Shown here in pieces: positions 26,787-36,046 of a stretch of 64,000 nucleotides of DNA. This DNA comes from Paenibacillus sp. W2I17 (lineage in GTDB: Bacteria > Bacillota > Bacilli > Paenibacillales > Paenibacillaceae), in contig NZ_JAUSXM010000001.1 in assembly GCF_030815985.1 (NCBI RefSeq), positions 4,526,001 through 4,590,000 on the forward strand, read 5' to 3'. The translations under genes were made by a program, and so were the position numbers. The stretch's first letter is position 1. Each line of letters opens with the position of its first letter. The notes beneath the pieces were generated by a model. It worked only from the letters and a program-made list of their open reading frames with translations, ran no database searches and was not told the origin of the DNA.

Positions 26787-28535
26787 CTAGCGCAGCACAC
26801 GCAGTCTGCGCAGCAGCTTGGCAAGGCGAGGCCCTAACTTGGGCACGGCCGCCAGCTCTGCGGCGGTCAGTAGCCCTGTCCGGGCCGCTGCCAGCAAGAA
26901 CACGGCCGAGCCTGCGGCAATGCCCAGCAGGCTCACGCCCATCGCGGCCAGCCTGCGGTCGGCCGCGACACCCATGCCGCCGAGCACCGCTTCGGCGGCC
27001 AAGGCCGTGCCTACCGCCGCCAGACTCATGGCGGCGATCACCAGCGCCGGCTTCGCCAGGACGGCGCCAGGGGCAGGGCGCAGGGCGACAAGTCGCGCCA
27101 GCAGCGCCACATTCAGGCCAGCCGCCAGCATATAGGCGACTGCGCCTGCCAGAGCCGCGCCGCTGATGCCCAGCGCCGGCACAAGCATGACGTTCAGCAG
27201 CGCCTTGACGCCTGCGGCGGCCAGCATGCTGAACGCGGGTGCACGCACGGCGCCGAGGCCTTGCAGCAGCGCCGCCGCAATAATGCTGACGGTGCTGCCC
27301 GCAGCCGTCAGCGCCATGTACCGCAGTGCTTCGGTGCCTGCGGCATCTCCGTACAGCATGCGGTTAATCGGCTCCGCCAGCACCGCGAGACCCGCGGATG
27401 CCGCCAGGCCGATCAACCAGAACCAGCGCAGCGCGAGGCCTGCTTGCTGCCGGACAGCTTCTGGCCCGCCCTTTAACCGGGCTTCCGCCATTGCTGGAAT
27501 AAACAGCACAGACAGTGACGTGGCCAGCATCGTCACCAGTTGAACCAGCGGCAATCCACGGTTATAGATGCCGAAGGAAACCATCGACTGAAGCTCATCC
27601 AGTCCTTCTCCTCGCAGCAATCGGGGCACGGTGAAGGTATCCACCAGATTCATCAGCGGTACGGCCAGCGACCCGAGACAGACGGGAATGGCATACATGA
27701 GTAGCGTCTTGATCCACTCACCATTGGATCGTGATCTTTCTGCCAGACCAGGGTTAATAGCACTCACCGTTTTCTTCAGCGGCGTAACCGGTGTATTCTC
27801 CTGACGCTCATGATGATCTGATCCAACCTCTCCGCTGTTACTGCTCCATTCCGAATCCAATTGCCCGATTCGCTCTTCCCTGCCTTTCCGCCGATGTCGG
27901 ACCATGTACCCTAACATGGTTAACAGCCCAACCATTCCACCAACAACGGAGCCCATCATGGCGCCAGCGGCAATAGTCTCAAGCGAGGCGTCCCGTCTCA
28001 TCAACCACAGAAGCAGAACAATCATGACGGTGACACGTATCGTCTGCTCCACCACTTGTGATACCGCTGTTGGAACCATCTGTTGTAACCCCTGAAAATA
28101 TCCACGCAGCCCTGTCATCACCGGTACGAACAACAACGCCCATGAAGCTGCACGAATCGATGGAACCACATGGCGATTGCCAATCATGTCAGCGATCAGC
28201 GGCGCACCTGCATACATCAAGAGCGCCATTATAATTCCAATTCCCCCGAGCAGTAGGGAAGATAGTCGAATAATTCTTCTGCTCTCGTCTGGTCTTCCGA
28301 GTGCGTTCTGTTCTGCTACGAATTTGGATACGGCCAGAGGCAGCCCTGCAGCAGCAAGCGTGATAATGAGCATATATAACGGATATACCGTACTGTAGAT
28401 GCCAAATACACCGTCTCCCCCCAGATTCTGCAGCGGAATCTTCTGAAAAGCACCAATAATTTTAGAGATAATGGCGGCAAGCCCAAGTATAAATGCACCC
28501 TGTAGCAGCCTTGAGCCTGTAGACGGCTGTTTCAT
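26787..28535 (-). CDS. yabM: polysaccharide/lipid flippase of the SpoVB/MurJ (MOP) family (YabM-like)
   Basis: This 582-residue integral membrane protein has about 14 hydrophobic segments. The start is typical of the family: GSRLLQGAFILGLAAIISKIIG then YSTVYPLYMLIITLAAAGLPLAVSKFV. An internal charged loop of about 60 residues (near 235-295) splits the two halves. The position between spoVT and mazG equals yabM in B. subtilis, so it probably moves a lipid-linked wall precursor; the substrate is unknown. The ATG at 28535 has GGGAGGG. The 3' third (26790-27480) is much richer in GC than its surroundings. Confidence 0.9.
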   Translation of the reverse strand: MKQPSTGSRLLQGAFILGLAAIISKIIGAFQKIPLQNLGGDGVFGIYSTVYPLYMLIITLAAAGLPLAVSKFVAEQNALGRPDESRRIIRLSSLLLGGIGIIMALLMYAGAPLIADMIGNRHVVPSIRAASWALLFVPVMTGLRGYFQGLQQMVPTAVSQVVEQTIRVTVMIVLLLWLMRRDASLETIAAGAMMGSVVGGMVGLLTMLGYMVRHRRKGREERIGQLDSEWSSNSGEVGSDHHERQENTPVTPLKKTVSAINPGLAERSRSNGEWIKTLLMYAIPVCLGSLAVPLMNLVDTFTVPRLLRGEGLDELQSMVSFGIYNRGLPLVQLVTMLATSLSVLFIPAMAEARLKGGPEAVRQQAGLALRWFWLIGLAASAGLAVLAEPINRMLYGDAAGTEALRYMALTAAGSTVSIIAAALLQGLGAVRAPAFSMLAAAGVKALLNVMLVPALGISGAALAGAVAYMLAAGLNVALLARLVALRPAPGAVLAKPALVIAAMSLAAVGTALAAEAVLGGMGVAADRRLAAMGVSLLGIAAGSAVFLLAAARTGLLTAAELAAVPKLGPRLAKLLRRLRVLR

Positions 28536-28652
28536 AATTCCCTCCCTGCGTAATCCTTTTAAGCATACCTTGCTATTATAACTGCCTGAAGGCACACAGA
28601 CTAACCCTCCCCATCACAATCATCCGGATTAACTTCGTTGTCCCTTAAAATG

Positions 28653-28692
28653 CAAAAACTCCCGTATGCCCAAAACAGGGCACCAGGAGTTG
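28653..28692 (-). terminator. terminator after spoVT
   Basis: On the minus strand AACTCCTGGTGCCC pairs with GGGCATACGGGAGTT across TGTTTT, followed by TTTGC. It lies ten bases past the spoVT stop. Confidence 0.85.
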
Positions 28693-28701
28693 ATCTGCGA
28701 T

Positions 28702-29244
28702 CTATTGTTCCATTTGCTTGCCAAGGAAACCAGCAGCCGTCTCAGACATCTTCACTTCCATCTGAGACATCTTCACCGATTCATCCTTATTGAACAGGAT
28801 AACCGTCCCGATGGGGTCACCACCTGAAATAATCGGCGCAATAACAAAAGAGGATAACGTCTCGTCATGATCTTTGCTAAGCTCATAAGAACCGTTGTTT
28901 GTTTCCAAAATGGTCTTTCTGTTTTCCATACATCCCTCTAACAGTTGACCTACCTGCTTGTCCAAATACTCTTTTTTCGAACCACCTGCCACCGTGATAA
29001 TGGTATCCCGGTCAGAAATCATCGTTACATGTCCTGTACTCTCATACAGGGATTCTGCATATTCTTTGGCAAAATCACCAAGTTCGCCAATTGGCGAATA
29101 TTTTTTAAGGATAACTTCTCCATCACGATCCACGAAAATTTCCAGTGGATCACCTTCACGAATACGTAACGTACGGCGGATTTCTTTTGGAATGACCACA
29201 CGACCAAGGTCATCTATACGGCGGACAATACCAGTAGCTTTCAT
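28702..29244 (-). CDS. spoVT: stage V sporulation transcriptional regulator SpoVT
   Basis: SpoVT tunes sigma-G-dependent genes in the forespore. The 180-residue protein has an N-terminal AbrB-like swapped-hairpin DNA-binding domain (residues 1-50: MKATGIVRRIDDLGRVVIP, RTLRIREGDPLEIFVD) and a C-terminal GAF-like domain (about 55-178: YAESLYESTGHVTMISDRD, VQLLEGCMENR-like, FVIAPIISGGDPIGTVILF). It matches B. subtilis SpoVT in length and domain order. A sigma-G-like promoter is visible upstream. Confidence 0.96.
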   Translation of the reverse strand: MKATGIVRRIDDLGRVVIPKEIRRTLRIREGDPLEIFVDRDGEVILKKYSPIGELGDFAKEYAESLYESTGHVTMISDRDTIITVAGGSKKEYLDKQVGQLLEGCMENRKTILETNNGSYELSKDHDETLSSFVIAPIISGGDPIGTVILFNKDESVKMSQMEVKMSETAAGFLGKQMEQ

Positions 29245-29341
29245 TTCACATGTTGCCCCACTTTCTCGAGAAGATTTTTCAACTACTGTTCCTTAATGGG
29301 TAGAGGAAAGTCCCAGAACGTTTAGTGTGATATCTTGACCA

Positions 29342-29372
29342 TAGTATTCATCTGTTCCCATTTCCTTATACA
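29342..29372 (-). promoter_or_regulatory. sigma-G/F-like promoter of spoVT
   Basis: On the minus strand TGTATA (29367-29372) and AATACTA (29342-29348) are separated by 18 bases. The sigma-G consensus is TGMATA, 17-18 bases, CATAMTA. The predicted start is about 90 bases before the spoVT ATG. This gap (29245-29574) holds no gene; the prsA terminator occupies its right part. Confidence 0.6.
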
Positions 29373-29442
29373 TGCTTCGGAGAATATAGTTGTGTAACTT
29401 TCGAAGAAGGCGACCATGTACCCATACGACTTGAATATATAA

Positions 29443-29487
29443 AAGAAGAAGCAAGAAGGAGGTCCTAAGTCCTCCCCTTGCTTCTCT
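29443..29487 (-). terminator. terminator of prsA
   Basis: On the minus strand AGAAGCAAGGGGAGGAC pairs with GTCCTCCTTCTTGCTTCT-like sequence (29447-29486) around a short loop, then TCTTTT. It is a long, strong stem 90 bases after prsA. Confidence 0.88.
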
Positions 29488-29574
29488 GTATGGTTGTCCA
29501 TATTTACGGAGTACAAGGCATTCATTCGGGCGAATTTAACCCTAAACGTATGCTAACACAGCAATTTTACCAGC

Positions 29575-30735
29575 TTACTTACTGCTTGTACCTTCATCTG
29601 TAGTTGCATCTTTGTCTGTTCCAGTCGTACCTTGGTCAGTCTTGGTATCCGTACCTGTGGAGTCATCCGTTTTTGGTTCGGTTGTTTTCTCTCCTTCAGT
29701 TCCTGTACCCGTAGTGCCTTCAGTTGTGCCTTCAGTCTTACCTTCTTCAGCTTTTTCTGTTTTTGGCAGTTTAACTTCTTTTACGATTTTGTCCAATTCA
29801 TTTTGCATGAACGTGTCGATTTCGGCTGCAGCCAATTGGCTCTTCAGGCTTTCTTTTTGTTCAGCCGTCAATTTGGCAAAGTCAGCTTCTGTACGAGCTT
29901 CCACTTTCATGACATGGTAACCGTACTCTGTCTCTACTGGATCACTGATTTTGTTCAGTGGCAACGTTTTTGCAGCTTCCTTAAATGCCTCTACCCAGCT
30001 ACCTACAGGTGTATTTTCATACAGTCCACCCTTTTCAGCAGAACCTGGATCTTCGGAATATTTTTTTGCAATTTCAGCAAAATCAGCTCCGCCATCCAAC
30101 TTGGTTTTTACTTCTTTTGCAATTTTAAGTGCATCTTCTTTTTTACGCTCTTTTTGCGTTTTTGGATCTGTGAAGTTAATCAGCACGTGACGAACGGAAG
30201 CCGTTGTGAACTGATCTTTGTTTTTCTCAAACTCAGCCTTGATTGCATCGTCCGTAACGCCTGTTTCTTTATCTTTGATTACTGTCATGATCCGAGTCAT
30301 GTAGTCTTTAATGTTGTCGTCAGTCAGTTTCTGAGCTTTGAGCATTTCTGTCCATTGATCTGCCTGAACAGAAGCTTTCATTTTATCGAATTGCTCAGTT
30401 GCCGCTTTTGTACCGGCTGTTTTGGCATCTTCAGTTGCTTTGCCACTCAGATATTCATAAGCAACTTCCTGTTTCACCAAATACTCCTTGAAATCGTCCA
30501 TATCCATCATTTGTGCATACTCCGGATAGAGGAATTTCATGACACGTTGCTCCATGTCAAATTCATTGGCTGTAATGGTACCACCATCATACGTAGCGAC
30601 TACAGCACTTGTATCCGTCGATTCCGGTGTTTTTGCTTCTTCCTTCTTGCCACATGCAGCAAGCAGTGATAAGGATAGTACTGCGACCATGCTCACAGAC
30701 AGTACTTTTCCTACTTTTTTATACTTTGGTAACAT
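29575..30735 (-). CDS. prsA: foldase lipoprotein PrsA-type peptidyl-prolyl isomerase
   Basis: PrsA helps fold secreted proteins at the membrane-wall interface. The 386-residue protein has a lipoprotein signal (basic start, hydrophobic VLSVSMVAVLSLSLLAAC) with the lipidated cysteine at about residue 28. A SurA-type N-terminal region follows, then a parvulin domain near 180-278 (VRHVLINFTDP, DFAEIAKKYSEDPGS, GGLYENTPVGSWVEAF, VETEYGYHVMKVE). The last 60 residues are a low-complexity Thr/Gly/Glu/Lys/Asp tail, probably extended in the wall. It overlaps the mfd 3' end by 17 bases. Confidence 0.93.
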   Translation of the reverse strand: MLPKYKKVGKVLSVSMVAVLSLSLLAACGKKEEAKTPESTDTSAVVATYDGGTITANEFDMEQRVMKFLYPEYAQMMDMDDFKEYLVKQEVAYEYLSGKATEDAKTAGTKAATEQFDKMKASVQADQWTEMLKAQKLTDDNIKDYMTRIMTVIKDKETGVTDDAIKAEFEKNKDQFTTASVRHVLINFTDPKTQKERKKEDALKIAKEVKTKLDGGADFAEIAKKYSEDPGSAEKGGLYENTPVGSWVEAFKEAAKTLPLNKISDPVETEYGYHVMKVEARTEADFAKLTAEQKESLKSQLAAAEIDTFMQNELDKIVKEVKLPKTEKAEEGKTEGTTEGTTGTGTEGEKTTEPKTDDSTGTDTKTDQGTTGTDKDATTDEGTSSK

Positions 30736-33700
30736 CCTTTAGTTCCCCCTTTGATTTAAAAGCAGTTTTCATGGACTCCAGAATTTTCTCTACCAGCTCC
30801 ATCAGTTGCTTATCCCCAAGCCCCTTGCCTTTAGCGTGAATCAGCATATGGGGTCCTTGTTCAAATTGTACACGTCTTTCGAACTGATTTCCAATGTGCG
30901 CGATTTTCGAGAGTTCAAAGGCATGTTCACGCCCTTCATAGAACTTCACGGTAATGTCCTCACCACGTTGGGAAATGGACTCAATACCGTAGATTTTGCC
31001 GTATACTTTCATCCGCGCAACAGCCAGCAAGTTAATGACGGCTTCCGGAAGATCACCGAATCGGTCAACCAATTCGTCTTCCAACTCCATCGCATCGTCG
31101 AAGGATGCAATGACCGCCACTTTTTTGTAGATCTCAATCTTCTGAATACTGTCATAAATATAATCGGACGGCAAGTAGGCATCGATACTGAGGTCCAGCG
31201 TTGTGTTCCACTGATCGGAAGGTACCGGCTCCTCGCCAAGCATCGTAACTTTGCGTTTGTTGATCTCCTCCGCAAGCATCTGGGAATACAGATCAAACCC
31301 GACGGAAGCGATGAAACCATGCTGCTCCGCTCCTAGCAGATTTCCCGCACCACGAATCGACAGGTCACGCATGGCAATTTTGAATCCTGAACCCAGTTCA
31401 GTGAATTCTTTGATTGATTGCAGACGTTTCTCAGCAACTTCAGTAAGCACTTTATCCCGTTGGTACGTAAAATAGGCGTACGCAATACGGTTGGAACGAC
31501 CCACACGTCCGCGCAGCTGATACAGCTGGGAGAGTCCCATTTTATCCGCATCATGTACGATCAGTGTATTTACGTTCGGAATATCTACCCCGGTCTCGAT
31601 GATACTTGTGCTCACAAGCACGTCATATTCACCATCCAGGAAGTCCAGAATCGTTTTCTCCAGCTCTGTTTCCGACATCTGACCATGTCCTACACCAACT
31701 TTGGCTTCAGGCACAAGTTCAGAAATTTCGGCTGCCATCTCCTGGATTCCCTGAACACGGTTGTAGAGGTAATACACTTGCCCACCACGGGCAAGCTCAC
31801 GCTCAATGGCTTCACGCACAAGCGCCTGGCTGTGTTCAACCACATAGGTCTGCACCGGGAAACGATTCTCTGGTGGAGTCTCAATAACGGACAGATCACG
31901 CACACCCAGCATGGACATATGAAGCGTACGCGGAATCGGCGTTGCCGTCAGTGTCAGCACGTCCACATTGGTTTTCAGCTTCTTCAATTTTTCCTTATGG
32001 GTGACACCGAAACGCTGTTCTTCATCAACAATGAGCAGTCCCAGGTCCTTGAACACCAGATCCTGCGACAGCAATCGATGCGTCCCGATGACAATATCCA
32101 CTGTGCCTGCCTTGATGCCTTTGGCTGTTTCATTCTGCTCTTTACGGGAGCGGAACCGGCTAAGCACATGAATGTTAAACGGATAACCGGAGAAGCGCTC
32201 ACGGAACGTCTCAAAATGCTGCTGTGCCAAAATGGTTGTTGGCACGAGTACAGCCACCTGTTTGCCTTCAATAGCCGCTTTAAATGCAGCCCGAATAGCC
32301 ACCTCGGTTTTGCCGTAACCAACATCCCCACACAATAAACGATCCATTGGACGGTTTTGTTCCATGTCCTTCTTGATTTCTTCGATCGCACGCACCTGAT
32401 CACGTGTCTCATCGTAAGGGAACATGTCCTCAAACTCCTGCTGCTCCGCAGAATCCTTGTCGAATCCAAACCCTTTGGAGGTCTGACGCTCTGCATACAG
32501 CTTAATCAGATCATCAGCAATATCCTGTACAGATGTGCGGACTTTATTTTTGACCCGTGTCCACTCATTGCCGCCCAGCTTGTATATTTTCGGTTCTTTC
32601 TCTTCGGAACCAACATATTTTTGAATCAGATCGATCTGCTCAATAGGTACAGACAGTTTGTCTCCACCCGCATAGAGAATATGCATGTAGTCCTTATGAA
32701 TACCGCCAACCTCGAGGGTGCCGATCCCCAGGTACTTACCAATCCCGTGGTTCTGGTGAACGACATAATCGCCCACTTTTAGCTCGCTATAGGATTTGAT
32801 CCGTTCAGCATTATCTACATTCCGAATCGGTTTGCGTACTTTACGCTGTTTTTGCGAGAACATCTCGCCCTCGGTCACAACAGCCAAATGAATGGACGGC
32901 ATTTCAAATCCCGTTTGCAAATTACCAATCATCATCTCTGGCTCTGGAATATCATAGTCCATCAGTACCCGACGCATCCGCTCGAGTCGCTCCTCACCGT
33001 TCGCCAGCATGAGCACTTTGACTCCGGCCTTCTGCCAGCGCTCCATCTCTGCCTTCAGTACGTTCATCTGTCCATGGAAATCCTGCATGCCACGACTGAT
33101 GAAGTTCAGAATGTTCTGTGGTTGGGTGTGTGGAACTTGGCGCAAAAAGATCGACATAAACAGCGTCTGGAATGGACGCTCATACAAGAGTTCATCACCG
33201 TCTGCGGATAATGGAAGATCCGGAAGTGTTTTTCCGTTTTGCATCAAATGCAGGTTCCACTCCGATTCATCACGGTCCAGTTGTTTTGATGTCTCCGATA
33301 GTCTCGCAGGCTCATCAAGAACCAGCAGGGTATCTTCTGGCATATAGTCGTAGATCGTTTTGTTCTCCGGATAGAGCGGAGAAATATATTTGTACATTTC
33401 GGAGAAATACACGTGTTCCCGCAAAAGCTCGATCTCCCGGTGAATTTCCTCACGAAGACGCAGCTTCGCCTGCCGATCCGTCATTTTCTCCAGCTGTTGC
33501 TCCAGCAAAAGAGCAGCCGCATCGGCAGCCTTTTCCATACGTTCACGATCTGCAATTAACTCCTTGCATGGTAAAACCGTAATTTCTTCAATCCGTTCAA
33601 TCGAACGCTGATCCGCTGGATCAAATGTCCGAATGGAGTCGATCTCATCATCAAATAACTCCACCCGATATGCGATCGATGAAGTAACCGGATAGAAATC

Positions 33701-34246
33701 GATGATACCTCCGCGTACACTCATCTCACCACGAGATTCCACGCGTTCCACACGCTCATATCCGAGCTTTACCATCTCCAGCAGGAAGGAGTCCAGTTGA
33801 AGTGTGTTGCCCTGTTTGATCAAAATTCGAGCATTGGCCATCACTTCCGGAAGCGGAACATAACGTCTTACCCCGGAAAAAGGAATAACAACAACGCCCC
33901 TGAATCCCTGGGCGCAGCGGACCAATACATCAATACGCTGACCCAATGTTTCCGGGCTGGAAACAGCAGCTTCCGCAGCGACAAGTTCGTTGGCAGGATA
34001 GATTAACACCTGATCAGGTGAAAGCGCTTCCTGTAAATCTTCTGCAATTTTTTGAGCTGAAAACATATTATGTGTCACTACGAGCAATGGTCGGTTCATT
34101 TCCTGATGCAGAGCAGCCAGCATAATCTGACGCGCCGAGCCGGATAGACCCGAAACCAATTGTTCCTTCATGCCGGACTTGATTCCGGCTGTAATGGACC
34201 CGAAGTCCGGATCTTTGGAAAAAGCCTGTATAAGTGCTTGTAACAA
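30719..34246 (-). CDS. mfd: transcription-repair coupling factor
   Basis: Mfd is a DNA translocase that removes stalled RNA polymerase and recruits UvrA. The protein has about 1175 residues, typical for the family. The UvrB-like N-terminal module (TGLSGSARQIML-like SGLSGSAR, PANELVAAEA), an RNA-polymerase-interaction domain (GDYVVHQNHGIGKYLGI) and a RecG-like motor follow, with Walker A GDVGYGKTEVA, the DEEQ box, TATPIPRTL and QLRGRVGRS. The start is taken as TTG at 34246, giving M-L-Q-A-L-I-Q-A-F with GAGAGGTG six bases upstream; a GTG at 34255 has no spacing to a binding site. Confidence 0.95.
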   Translation of the reverse strand: MLQALIQAFSKDPDFGSITAGIKSGMKEQLVSGLSGSARQIMLAALHQEMNRPLLVVTHNMFSAQKIAEDLQEALSPDQVLIYPANELVAAEAAVSSPETLGQRIDVLVRCAQGFRGVVVIPFSGVRRYVPLPEVMANARILIKQGNTLQLDSFLLEMVKLGYERVERVESRGEMSVRGGIIDFYPVTSSIAYRVELFDDEIDSIRTFDPADQRSIERIEEITVLPCKELIADRERMEKAADAAALLLEQQLEKMTDRQAKLRLREEIHREIELLREHVYFSEMYKYISPLYPENKTIYDYMPEDTLLVLDEPARLSETSKQLDRDESEWNLHLMQNGKTLPDLPLSADGDELLYERPFQTLFMSIFLRQVPHTQPQNILNFISRGMQDFHGQMNVLKAEMERWQKAGVKVLMLANGEERLERMRRVLMDYDIPEPEMMIGNLQTGFEMPSIHLAVVTEGEMFSQKQRKVRKPIRNVDNAERIKSYSELKVGDYVVHQNHGIGKYLGIGTLEVGGIHKDYMHILYAGGDKLSVPIEQIDLIQKYVGSEEKEPKIYKLGGNEWTRVKNKVRTSVQDIADDLIKLYAERQTSKGFGFDKDSAEQQEFEDMFPYDETRDQVRAIEEIKKDMEQNRPMDRLLCGDVGYGKTEVAIRAAFKAAIEGKQVAVLVPTTILAQQHFETFRERFSGYPFNIHVLSRFRSRKEQNETAKGIKAGTVDIVIGTHRLLSQDLVFKDLGLLIVDEEQRFGVTHKEKLKKLKTNVDVLTLTATPIPRTLHMSMLGVRDLSVIETPPENRFPVQTYVVEHSQALVREAIERELARGGQVYYLYNRVQGIQEMAAEISELVPEAKVGVGHGQMSETELEKTILDFLDGEYDVLVSTSIIETGVDIPNVNTLIVHDADKMGLSQLYQLRGRVGRSNRIAYAYFTYQRDKVLTEVAEKRLQSIKEFTELGSGFKIAMRDLSIRGAGNLLGAEQHGFIASVGFDLYSQMLAEEINKRKVTMLGEEPVPSDQWNTTLDLSIDAYLPSDYIYDSIQKIEIYKKVAVIASFDDAMELEDELVDRFGDLPEAVINLLAVARMKVYGKIYGIESISQRGEDITVKFYEGREHAFELSKIAHIGNQFERRVQFEQGPHMLIHAKGKGLGDKQLMELVEKILESMKTAFKSKGELKDVTKV

Positions 34247-34518
34247 AAGGGGCACCTCTCTTATAACTTACTTGATTATCTCACGCATACGCGTAGCATC
34301 ACTATTAAAATGGATACAAATTCCTTTTTCTCCTGTTTCATCATATCGGATTACTCGCAACATTGCCACATCTGTTGATGCGGCTGAGCCTGATTTCGAG
34401 CTAGCGATGGCTTTCATGCCAACTGAAAAGAAGCCTCAGCAGGCTGCCAAGGCTATAAAAGGTGGAGCGTTATTACGCAACCGCCCTCAACTGTCATTCG
34501 ATCCTGTACAGGCGATGT

Positions 34519-34749
34519 CTACTGAAGCGGACTCGCGAGCAGGCTAAGCTCCGGATTGTGCTCCAGGGCTTCCTTACAGTAATCACATGTAATCCGAACG
34601 GTAATGTCACCACCGGAATTATACGCTATTATATCCCTCCGCTCGTCGGGGGTCAAGAAATGAAAGCCGAGCTCTACTTCCGTTATCCGGGCAGAATCGA
34701 TTCGTCCAATAAAGGTACGGCAATGCCTACATACGTAATTCACTGACAT
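34519..34749 (-). CDS. fin: anti-sigma-F factor Fin
   Basis: Fin inhibits sigma-F and helps the forespore switch to sigma-G. The 76-residue protein has two CxxC pairs, CRHC near residue 7 and CDYC near 54, forming a probable zinc ribbon, with FIGRIDSARITEVELGFHFLTPDERRDII between them. The ATG at 34749 has CAGGAGGC seven bases upstream. The place between pth and mfd equals yabK (fin) in B. subtilis. No sigma-F promoter was obvious. Confidence 0.93.
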   Translation of the reverse strand: MSVNYVCRHCRTFIGRIDSARITEVELGFHFLTPDERRDIIAYNSGGDITVRITCDYCKEALEHNPELSLLASPLQ

Positions 34750-34846
34750 GTTTATGCCTCCTGAACATGGTTTATACATCCAGTATGTCCAGTATGGCTG
34801 AATCGAACCCGTCTTTTATGATCATTTTACCGTATGTCTAACAAAA

Positions 34847-35407
34847 TTAACCGTTAAACTTCGCCATTGTTTGTTCAAACGTATGAGTCAAGCTATGCTC
34901 CAGAGCATCACATGTTTGCTCAATGGTCTGATCCAGGGCTTCTTTTTCTTTCTTCATGAATGTCGACAGTACATAATCAACAATGGCATGTCCTGGTTCA
35001 GGTCTGGATATTCCCATGCGCACCCGGTTAAACTGCTGTGTACCGGTATGCTGAATAATGGACTTGATTCCATTATGTCCGCCTGCACTACCTTGGTAAC
35101 GCAATCTGACTTTGCCAATCTCTGTATCCATGTCGTCGTACACAACAATTAGATCTTCAAGACTAACTTTATAAAAATCCATATACGCTCGAACCGATTC
35201 ACCAGACAAGTTCATATAGGTCATTGGTTTAATCAGTACAGTTTTCACACCGCCAATATTGCCTTCTCCAATCAGCGCTTTACATTTATTCTGTGTAATG
35301 GAGATATTATGACGATCAGCCAACCGATCCAGTGCCATAAAACCGATATTATGACGGGTTTTGGCATAGTTCGAGCCTGGATTTCCAAGTCCGACAATCC
35401 ACTTCAT
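34847..35407 (-). CDS. pth: peptidyl-tRNA hydrolase
   Basis: Pth releases peptides from peptidyl-tRNA dropped by ribosomes. The 186-residue protein has the N-terminal GLGNPGSNYAKTRHNIGFMALD (residues 6-27) with the catalytic histidine (about 20), then LIKPMTYMNLSGESV, the DDMDTEIGKVRLR block and GGHNGIKSIIQHTGTQQFNRVRMGI. It is a normal full-length enzyme. In B. subtilis the same gene is spoVC. It lies between prs and fin; ctc, present there in B. subtilis, is absent here. Confidence 0.96.
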   Translation of the reverse strand: MKWIVGLGNPGSNYAKTRHNIGFMALDRLADRHNISITQNKCKALIGEGNIGGVKTVLIKPMTYMNLSGESVRAYMDFYKVSLEDLIVVYDDMDTEIGKVRLRYQGSAGGHNGIKSIIQHTGTQQFNRVRMGISRPEPGHAIVDYVLSTFMKKEKEALDQTIEQTCDALEHSLTHTFEQTMAKFNG

Positions 35408-35546
35408 CTTGTTCCCTCCTTCGGATTAGCCTGAGGTGAGGCATAGACTTCGAATGTTATATTTCATATAATATCAGGAAAGTAAAGATCGATTTACTGT
35501 AGTGTTCACAGTTAATATTTTATCGACCCAGGAAGGTGAGCGGGTT

Positions 35547-35747
35547 TTGCGCGAAGACAATGGACAACTGACTCAACATAGCGATTTTATCTATCATCTC
35601 GAATATCACGTACCTGTACAGGTATACGACCGCGACACCCATATTGAGATTGGTCTAATCACACGTTTCGATAATCAATTCGTCGAAATTGCCGACACGC
35701 TTTTTCATCGGCATCGTTTCCGATTTATCTCCCGCCCCGGGTATTAA
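35547..35747 (+). CDS. short hypothetical protein on the opposite strand
   Basis: I do not recognise this 66-residue protein. It starts at a TTG at 35547 with AGGAAGGTGA about seven bases upstream; the frame is open from a GTG at 35502 but without a binding site there. The product is hydrophilic and ends in RHRFRFISRPGY, with IYHLEYHVPVQVYDRD and GLITRFDNQFVEIADTLF before it. It is the only plus-strand gene for 13 kb on either side and sits divergent to pth. The ribosome binding site and balanced composition suggest it is real. Confidence 0.55.
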   Translation: MREDNGQLTQHSDFIYHLEYHVPVQVYDRDTHIEIGLITRFDNQFVEIADTLFHRHRFRFISRPGY

Positions 35748-35965
35748 CCATATAAGATGAACGAAACATTTTACACTGGATCACTGCGCGTGCAGAAACA
35801 TCTTCCGATCGCTGTTATCCCCAGATTTTTTTACTCCCCTCTTCAAAGGGAAAATCCGGTGATAAAGGCGAGCGCTTCGCTTCTTCAGATCTTTTCTGCC
35901 CTCTCCGTTATTGTGTAGATTAGTAGTTCAAATTATATGGACTGACCAGCGTCTGTTTCACTTTT

Positions 35966-36026
35966 AATAAAACGGCACGCCGACAGGGGTTACATTTTCC
36001 ATTGAACCGGAAAACGTAACCCCTCT
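35966..36026 (-). terminator. double hairpin terminator after prs
   Basis: The prs transcript first meets a long stem AGGGGTTACGTTTTCC/GGAAAATGTAACCCCT (about 35985-36025). A compact CGGC-GT-GCCG hairpin (35973-35982) follows, then TTTTATT. The remaining gap to 35748 holds no gene that I can support. Confidence 0.75.
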
Positions 36027-36046
36027 ACTACTTTATGCAGACATCC

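Noticed and set aside
34427..34460. Terminator after fin
   Set aside because: The AGCCT/AGGCT stem is only five base pairs with a 13-base loop; too weak to list.
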